Positions 6,869 to 11,019 of a stretch of 11,019 bases of DNA are shown piece after piece; the first letter of the stretch is position 1; each line of letters begins with the position of its first letter. The notes under the pieces were generated by a model. It was not told the DNA's origin. It did no database searches and saw only the letters and a program-made list of their open reading frames with translations. The position numbers and the translations under genes were made by a program. Source of the DNA: Bacteroidota bacterium (GTDB taxonomy: Bacteria; Bacteroidota; Bacteroidia; Chitinophagales; Chitinophagaceae); assembly GCA_947447835.1 (NCBI GenBank), contig CANFLP010000060.1, forward strand, positions 1 to 11,019, written 5' to 3'.

Positions 6869-7308
6869 TCGCGCTCAAACTTCTTTTTCAAATAATCCAT
6901 TACCGAAGGATCTTCGAGTCCTTCCATATCACTCAATTCAATTTCGATTGCCTTGGTGCTTAATCTTATTTCAATAAGTGATAGAAATATAGACCATGAA
7001 AAAGAAATCAAACTTAAGGCAAAAACAAATTGAGCCACACGTTGATATTCAATATAAATAAAGAACATAGAAACTATGGAGCATAATAAAGATGTTACTC
7101 CGTAGGTTTGCATGTTTCTAATTAACTTAAGACGATATTTAAGATTCTTAATTTGAGAAAATACCAGATGCCTTTGCTCCTGTGTTTGGTATTTGTCATG
7201 TAAAACCCTCACACGGCTAGACAAAGCCAAAAAACGATTGGTATAAGCCAGCATAATTAAACTAATAGCTGGAAAAAGAAGGGCGGGTATATTTACAGTT
7301 AATTCCAT
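6865..7308 (-). CDS. DUF2721 family integral membrane protein
   Basis: This is a 147-residue membrane protein. The opening VNIPALLFPAISLIMLAYTNRFLALSSRVRVLHDKY is characteristic of DUF2721. Predicted membrane segments are at about 7-27, 68-86 and 91-113. Between the first two lies a basic cytoplasmic-type helical stretch (HLVFSQIKNLKYRLKLIRNM), and the C-terminus is an acidic-then-basic amphipathic tail (ELSDMEGLEDPSVMDYLKKKFERD). The frame stays open upstream to a TTG at 7347, but the ATG at 7306-7308 gives the family start and sits directly after a predicted promoter element, so I use it. Its function is not known; no enzymatic motif is visible. It is convergent with the ABC exporter, with stop codons sharing CTAA at 6865-6868, and divergent from uvrC by 41 bases. 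Confidence 0.85.
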   Translation of the reverse strand: MELTVNIPALLFPAISLIMLAYTNRFLALSSRVRVLHDKYQTQEQRHLVFSQIKNLKYRLKLIRNMQTYGVTSLLCSIVSMFFIYIEYQRVAQFVFALSLISFSWSIFLSLIEIRLSTKAIEIELSDMEGLEDPSVMDYLKKKFERD

Positions 7309-7312
7309 ACCA

Positions 7313-7320
7313 CAAAAATA
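7313..7320 (-). promoter_or_regulatory. Predicted -7 element for DUF2721, near-leaderless
   Basis: The minus strand reads TATTTTTG from 7320 to 7313, an exact TAnnTTTG match. Only four bases (TGGT) separate it from the ATG at 7308, so transcription should start at or within a few bases of the start codon. A possible -33 TTG lies at 7347-7345, with a spacer of 24 bases, slightly long. Confidence 0.5.
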
Positions 7321-7325
7321 TAAAG

Positions 7326-7333
7326 TATTTTTG
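7326..7333 (+). promoter_or_regulatory. Predicted -7 element for uvrC
   Basis: TATTTTTG at 7326-7333 is an exact TAnnTTTG match lying 16 bases before the uvrC ATG. Transcription would start near 7339, with a leader of about 11 bases and no Shine-Dalgarno sequence. I see no TTG at the expected -33 distance, which falls within the DUF2721 start region. Confidence 0.5.
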
Positions 7334-7349
7334 TGCTTTCGATGCAATA

Positions 7350-9158
7350 ATGGAAAAAGAGCTATTTAAGAAAATACAAGCAGGCCTACCACAAGAACCC
7401 GGCATTTATCAATATTTTGATGAAAACGGTCGTTTATTGTATGTAGGCAAGGCAAAGAATATTCGTAAAAGGGTAAGCTCCTATTTTTTATCCAATCATC
7501 AGCATACCCTAAAGACCATTGAGTTAGTTCAAAAAATTAAGGATATACAATTCACTATTGTCAACTCGGAACACGACGCTTTTATTTTAGAGAACGAATT
7601 AATTAAGAATTACCAACCTAAGTATAATATCAATTTAAAGGATGATAAAACCTACCCTTATATTGTTATTAAAAAAGAAAACTTCCCAAGGGTGTTTTTA
7701 ACAAGAAGAAAAATTCAGGATGGCAGTACCTATATAGGCCCCTTTACAAATGTGATGGCCGTTCGTGAATTAATTGATCATATTAAACATACCATCCCAT
7801 TAAGAACTTGCACACTCCCACTAACACCGAAAAATATTGCGCAAGGGAAATTTAAAGTTTGTTTGGAATATCATTTGGGTAATTGCCTTGGGCCTTGTCA
7901 AGGACATCAGAGTTTGGAATCATACAATGCATCTATCGAGCAAGTTCAATATTTATTAAAAGGAAATATTAAACCAGTCATCTCCAATCTTAAAGAAAAA
8001 ATGTTGGAGGAAGCTAAAGAAATGGCTTTTGAAAAAGCTGCCATAACAAAAAAGAAGATCGAAGAATTAGAGCATTATCAAACAAAGTCGGTGGTCTATA
8101 CTAAGCAGCAACATGCCATGGATGTATTTAGTATTGCACACGATGCTGACCAGGCTTATGTTAGCTACTTAATGGTAGAAAATGGAAGAATCATTCAAAC
8201 CCATATTTTGCCTTTAACGGTTCCTCTGGAAGAATCTATTGAGACCATTTTGGTTTTTGCTATACATTACTTTAGAACTAATTTGAATAGTAGAGCAAAA
8301 GAAATTATAGTACCTTTTGAATTAAGCGAAAAAGTGTTTGAAGTGAAATACACCATTCCGCAAGCAGGTGATAAGGAACAACTACTTGCCTTATCACAAA
8401 AAAATGCAGACTATGCATTAAAAGAATGGAAACATAAACAAGCCTTGGTAAGTGTAGAAAAGCCTTTAGAAAGTTTGGTGCTGGAGGAGATGAAAGAAGC
8501 CTTACATTTAAGTTCAACTCCTACGCATATTGAGTGCTTCGATAACTCTAATTTCCAAGGGGCCTACCCTGTATCGGCAATGGTATGTTTTAAAAATGGA
8601 GTGCCTAGTAAATCAGATTACCGAAAATTTAATATAAAAACGGTGGTAGGTATTAACGACTTTGCTAGCATGAAAGAATCTGTTGGAAGGCGTTATAAAT
8701 CGGTGATTGAAAAGAAGCTACCATTACCCCAGCTTATTATCATTGACGGCGGTAAAGGGCAGTTAAATGCTGCTTTAGAAGCATTAACCGAGCTAGGCAT
8801 TCAAGACAAAGTCACTACAGTGGGTCTTGCAAAGAATATCGAAGAATTGTTCTTTCCAGGTGATAGTAAATCTATTATTTTAGATTGGCATAGTGAAGCG
8901 CATAAACTCATTAGAAATATAAGAGACGAAGTGCACCGTTTTGGTATTCAGTTTCACAGAAGTAAAAGATCCAAGGGAGCACTGGAAACCAGTTTAGATA
9001 ATATCCCTGGTATAGGACCCAAAACCAAGGAATTGCTTTTGTTACAATATAAGTCGGTGCAAAAAATTAAATTGGCTAATATTGACTCTCTTTCTATTTT
9101 AATTGGACCACAAAAAGCAGGCATTATTTTAGAAGCACTCAATAAACCCGAAAACTAA
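7350..9158 (+). CDS. uvrC: Excinuclease ABC subunit C (UvrC)
   Basis: UvrC makes both incisions flanking a DNA lesion during nucleotide excision repair, after UvrA and UvrB have located it. The 602 residues contain, in order: the GIY-YIG nuclease for the 3' cut (GIY 18-20, YVG 31-33, Arg 41, metal-binding Glu 81 in ILENELIKNYQPKYN); the four-cysteine iron-sulfur set Cys 154, 171, 179 and 183; the UVR motif for UvrB contact around 205-242; the RNase H-like nuclease for the 5' cut, with Asp 398 (CFDNSNFQG), Asp 466 (IIDGGKGQ) and His 529 (RDEVHRF); and a helix-hairpin-helix region at about 549-595 (LDNIPGIGPKTKELLL). All catalytic residues are present and length is normal. The ATG at 7350 gives the expected N-terminus. 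It is monocistronic, bounded by a divergent gene and a strong terminator. Confidence 0.98.
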   Translation: MEKELFKKIQAGLPQEPGIYQYFDENGRLLYVGKAKNIRKRVSSYFLSNHQHTLKTIELVQKIKDIQFTIVNSEHDAFILENELIKNYQPKYNINLKDDKTYPYIVIKKENFPRVFLTRRKIQDGSTYIGPFTNVMAVRELIDHIKHTIPLRTCTLPLTPKNIAQGKFKVCLEYHLGNCLGPCQGHQSLESYNASIEQVQYLLKGNIKPVISNLKEKMLEEAKEMAFEKAAITKKKIEELEHYQTKSVVYTKQQHAMDVFSIAHDADQAYVSYLMVENGRIIQTHILPLTVPLEESIETILVFAIHYFRTNLNSRAKEIIVPFELSEKVFEVKYTIPQAGDKEQLLALSQKNADYALKEWKHKQALVSVEKPLESLVLEEMKEALHLSSTPTHIECFDNSNFQGAYPVSAMVCFKNGVPSKSDYRKFNIKTVVGINDFASMKESVGRRYKSVIEKKLPLPQLIIIDGGKGQLNAALEALTELGIQDKVTTVGLAKNIEELFFPGDSKSIILDWHSEAHKLIRNIRDEVHRFGIQFHRSKRSKGALETSLDNIPGIGPKTKELLLLQYKSVQKIKLANIDSLSILIGPQKAGIILEALNKPEN

Positions 9159-9179
9159 TCAAGTACATTTGTTACTAAT

Positions 9180-9209
9180 AAAAAAGGAAGTCGTTTGACT
9201 TCCTTTTTT
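9180..9209. terminator. Strong bidirectional intrinsic terminator between uvrC and gldN
   Basis: AAAAAAGGAAGTC (9180-9192) pairs perfectly with GACTTCCTTTTTT (9197-9209) across a GTTT loop, giving a 13-bp stem. The plus strand has six T at the 3' side, and the minus strand likewise ends in six T. It lies 21 bases after the uvrC stop and 37 bases past the gldN stop, so it can serve both convergent genes. Confidence 0.93.
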
Positions 9210-9246
9210 GCAATACAACATAACTATTTGCAATACAATATAACTA
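9207..9246. repeat. 20-bp tandem duplication abutting the gldN stop codon
   Basis: TTTGCAATACAACATAACTA at 9207-9226 is followed directly by TTTGCAATACAATATAACTA at 9227-9246. The copies differ at one base (C9219 against T9239). The first copy shares three T with the terminator, and the second ends exactly at the gldN stop triplet (9247-9249). It lies in the 3' untranslated region of gldN, so it has no coding effect. Confidence 0.9.
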
Positions 9247-10326
9247 CTAGTAAACCCAACGGTCTTGCTCGTAATCAAATATTTTTTGTCTTATTTTATC
9301 CCCTTCTTGTAACCTCTTTTTAGGATCCTTATAAATAGCATTCAACATTTTATCGTTAAAGTTGTCGATCGTAGACTTCACAACATACCCGTTAAAATAC
9401 CTGCTTTCAAATAACTCTTCCCAAGTAATTCTATTCGAAATGTTTCTTGGATTATATACTTCAAATTTAGCAAGTACCGATCTTAGCTCAGGATAGTATA
9501 ACCAAAACAATGTTTTCTTAACTGGTTTATTATTTAGTACAATACTAGCCACTGGCGCTATACCAATTATTCTACAATACATTCTGCTTGTTTTGTTGTC
9601 GAAAATGTATTGTTCTTTCAATCGGAAAGTATAAATAGAATCTGGATTCGGAGCTAATTTAGTATTGTAAATAACTGTGGTATCATATACGTTTGGATTG
9701 TTGGCATTTTGTACCATCTGTGTGTCCAAACTTCCTTTAAGCATTGAGTTTACTTCATCTTCTGAAATAGGTTGCGTGAAACGATCGTCCCCTCCTTCGG
9801 CAGAGAATGGAGTTACTTTTGGCGTACCGTCATCATACTTTTCTTGTAATGCTCTTAGTAAGATAGCAAAAAAACGTTGGTCCCCATTATCATCATACGC
9901 TTGGTAAATGAATGGGCGATTAAGTTTTTCTCTACCATCAATTTCTTCCCAAACAAACTCACTAAATAAAGCGTCCTCCTCTCTTAAACCTTGATAAGGA
10001 AGTGGCACACGTTCTTTAATTGTTTTTCTAGATTTTGTTTCTGAAGCAAAAGCGTAATTATTTCTTAGGCTCTTTTTTGTTTTAGCATTAAATCCGCCAA
10101 CAATGGTAGTATCCACCACTTTGACTGCTTTTACCTCAGGGTCAATTACAGTAGTTACAGCAGGGCTAACTGGTGCATTGATTACTGGGGTCGCCTTTAT
10201 CGAAGTATCTTTTTGAGCAGCAGTTGTTGTAGCTTTTTTCTTTGAACTATTGCTAAACTGAGCTATGGCAACATTACCTGCAAAGATGCTTACAAAAAAT
10301 ACGGCTAGAAATATATTCTTTTTCAT
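9247..10326 (-). CDS. gldN: Gliding motility / type IX secretion protein GldN (PorN)
   Basis: GldN is a periplasmic component of the type IX secretion system that works with GldK in a ring complex at the outer membrane and is needed for secretion of CTD-tagged proteins and, in gliders, for adhesin movement. The 359-residue protein starts with a signal peptide (MKKNIFLAVFFVSIFAG, cleavage near AIA-Q at residue 22). A low-complexity Thr/Ala/Pro/Val linker runs from about 25 to 75. The conserved core includes REEDALFSEFVWEEIDGREKLNRPF (residues about 115-139), the FFAILLRAL helix, MYCRIIGIAP, LFWLYYPELR, and the C-terminal LQEGDKIRQKIFDYEQDRW. The ATG at 10324-10326 lies 3 bases after the gldM stop, so the genes are cotranscribed and probably translationally coupled. 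It appears to be the last gene of the unit, followed by the terminator at 9180-9209. Confidence 0.95.
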   Translation of the reverse strand: MKKNIFLAVFFVSIFAGNVAIAQFSNSSKKKATTTAAQKDTSIKATPVINAPVSPAVTTVIDPEVKAVKVVDTTIVGGFNAKTKKSLRNNYAFASETKSRKTIKERVPLPYQGLREEDALFSEFVWEEIDGREKLNRPFIYQAYDDNGDQRFFAILLRALQEKYDDGTPKVTPFSAEGGDDRFTQPISEDEVNSMLKGSLDTQMVQNANNPNVYDTTVIYNTKLAPNPDSIYTFRLKEQYIFDNKTSRMYCRIIGIAPVASIVLNNKPVKKTLFWLYYPELRSVLAKFEVYNPRNISNRITWEELFESRYFNGYVVKSTIDNFNDKMLNAIYKDPKKRLQEGDKIRQKIFDYEQDRWVY

Positions 10327-10329
10327 TTT

Positions 10330-11019
10330 CTATTCTAATATAAACGTGATTGTTTGATCTAACTTTCTAGTTCCACCTCCTGGTTCTGATACTTTAATAT
10401 CACCTATAATTACAGTAGTACCGGGTTGACAATTTTTAAGTAAGTTTTTTGCAGCACCAGAAAATGCAGCACCATTTACTTCTACCGATTCAGGTTCTGC
10501 GAAGCCTTTTCCTGTTGCAACTAAAATAAATGAAAGCACATTAAACTTAACTCCTTCAAATACAAAGTCTCTTAAGTCGGCAATTACACCCGATTGCACT
10601 CTAAACACATTCGCCTGCATGTTTCCACCAGCCTTACCTCCAACAATAGCAATTGGGTCTGGAATTCTTTTAACCGGGATAGCAATTTTTTGTGTGTTTT
10701 TGCCATCGGTTACATTAATAACTGCTTGACCTAATTGGGTACAGTTAACAATATATTGACCTGCACCAGCTTTTCGTACAGTTGATCCTGCACCTTCTAC
10801 TGTTACATTTACCTTTTCTGCACCACCGCCACCAGTAATACTTAATGGGTTATCCAATCCTTTGTAAAATACTCTTGTCTTATCGGTAGAAACTACTAAT
10901 CCAGAAGGCGTACCCACTGTGAATTTGACATCTTTTTCTACCACCGCTGTTTCACCATTTGGTTTTAAGAATGAGATACGAACTCTTTTAGTATTCACAC
11001 CTGGTGTATTACCTGCAAC
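10330..11019 (-). CDS. gldM: Gliding motility / type IX secretion protein GldM (PorM), C-terminal part
   Basis: The frame is open to the right edge, so this is the 3' part of a longer gene; about 229 residues are visible, and the GTG at 10998 is an internal valine, not a start. GldM spans the inner membrane by one N-terminal helix that pairs with GldL to form the proton-driven motor, and its periplasmic part is a chain of beta-rich domains reaching the GldK/GldN ring. What is visible are the last domains. One contains LSITGGGGAEKVNVTV and a TVRKAGAGQYIV strand pair; the final one opens with RIPDPIAIVGGKAGGNM, the signature of the C-terminal GldM domain, and ends with KLDQTITFILE. The stop lies 3 bases before gldN, the usual gldM-gldN order. 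The motor-forming helix is off the window. Confidence 0.93.
   Translation of the reverse strand, partial: VAGNTPGVNTKRVRISFLKPNGETAVVEKDVKFTVGTPSGLVVSTDKTRVFYKGLDNPLSITGGGGAEKVNVTVEGAGSTVRKAGAGQYIVNCTQLGQAVINVTDGKNTQKIAIPVKRIPDPIAIVGGKAGGNMQANVFRVQSGVIADLRDFVFEGVKFNVLSFILVATGKGFAEPESVEVNGAAFSGAAKNLLKNCQPGTTVIIGDIKVSEPGGGTRKLDQTITFILE

Larger units (their letters stand above)
7311..7335. repeat. Perfect 10-bp inverted repeat between DUF2721 and uvrC
   Basis: CACAAAAATA at 7311-7320 is the exact reverse complement of TATTTTTGTG at 7326-7335, with the 5-base centre TAAAG. Each arm contains an outward-facing TATTTTTG, which matches the Bacteroidota -7 consensus TAnnTTTG, so the palindrome looks like two mirrored core promoters. 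It could alternatively, or in addition, be a dimeric regulator's operator. Confidence 0.75.

Noticed and set aside
7309..7347. N-terminal extension of DUF2721 from TTG at 7347
   Set aside because: It would translate through the predicted promoter palindrome, and the family begins at MELTVNIPAL.
9677..9907. Plus-strand open frame of 76 codons inside gldN
   Set aside because: It lies wholly within a well-conserved gene on the other strand and its translation shows no recognisable domain.
10996..10998. GTG as a start codon for a short 222-residue protein upstream of gldN
   Set aside because: The frame continues to the window edge and the protein is clearly the C-terminal part of GldM, so this is an internal valine.
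1..11019. Defence system, CRISPR array, prophage, insertion sequence or biosynthetic cluster
   Set aside because: I found no spaced direct repeats, transposase, integrase, terminal inverted repeats or modular biosynthetic domains; every long frame belongs to a known housekeeping, transport or type IX secretion family.

Overview
The window reads as AT-rich chromosomal DNA from a member of the Bacteroidota, most plausibly a Chitinophagaceae-like lineage, though the family is a guess from general protein style. The evidence is the GldM-GldN pair (type IX secretion and gliding, a system confined to this phylum), lineage-typical small proteins (DUF4783, DUF2721, Haem_bd), near absence of Shine-Dalgarno leaders, and several matches to the Bacteroidota sigma factor -7 consensus TAnnTTTG. 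There are no mobile elements, CRISPR arrays, tRNAs or rRNAs, and no gene-free stretch longer than about 120 bases.

Layout. Bases 1-1295 (+) hold the 3' two thirds of dnaX, the DNA polymerase III clamp-loader subunit, entering from the left edge. Convergent to it on the minus strand is a two-gene unit: a secreted DUF4783 protein followed 23 bases later by an eIF1/SUI1-like (YciH) protein. Divergent from that unit is a plus-strand run: gpmI (glycolysis), a membrane-anchored haem-binding CxxCH protein, and engB (ribosome assembly GTPase), closed by a hairpin at 5040-5065. Next is a complete ABC exporter half-transporter (5102-6868). Its stop codon overlaps that of a convergent DUF2721 membrane protein (6865-7308, minus). 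Divergent from DUF2721, with a mirrored promoter palindrome in the 41-base gap, is uvrC (7350-9158), the nucleotide excision repair nuclease. A strong bidirectional terminator at 9180-9209 separates uvrC from the minus-strand type IX secretion genes gldN (complete) and gldM (3' part, running off the right edge).

The gene content is mostly housekeeping: replication, excision repair, glycolysis, translation and ribosome assembly, export, and the type IX secretion motor and periplasmic core. I see no new multi-gene system. The most interesting signal is inside dnaX: an uninterrupted run of ten A at 575-584, just after the clamp-loader oligomerisation domain, with stop codons immediately downstream in both shifted frames. 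That is the architecture expected for making a short gamma form by slippage. Second are the back-to-back, mirror-image -7 elements between DUF2721 and uvrC, which predict mutually exclusive promoters and a near-leaderless DUF2721 mRNA.
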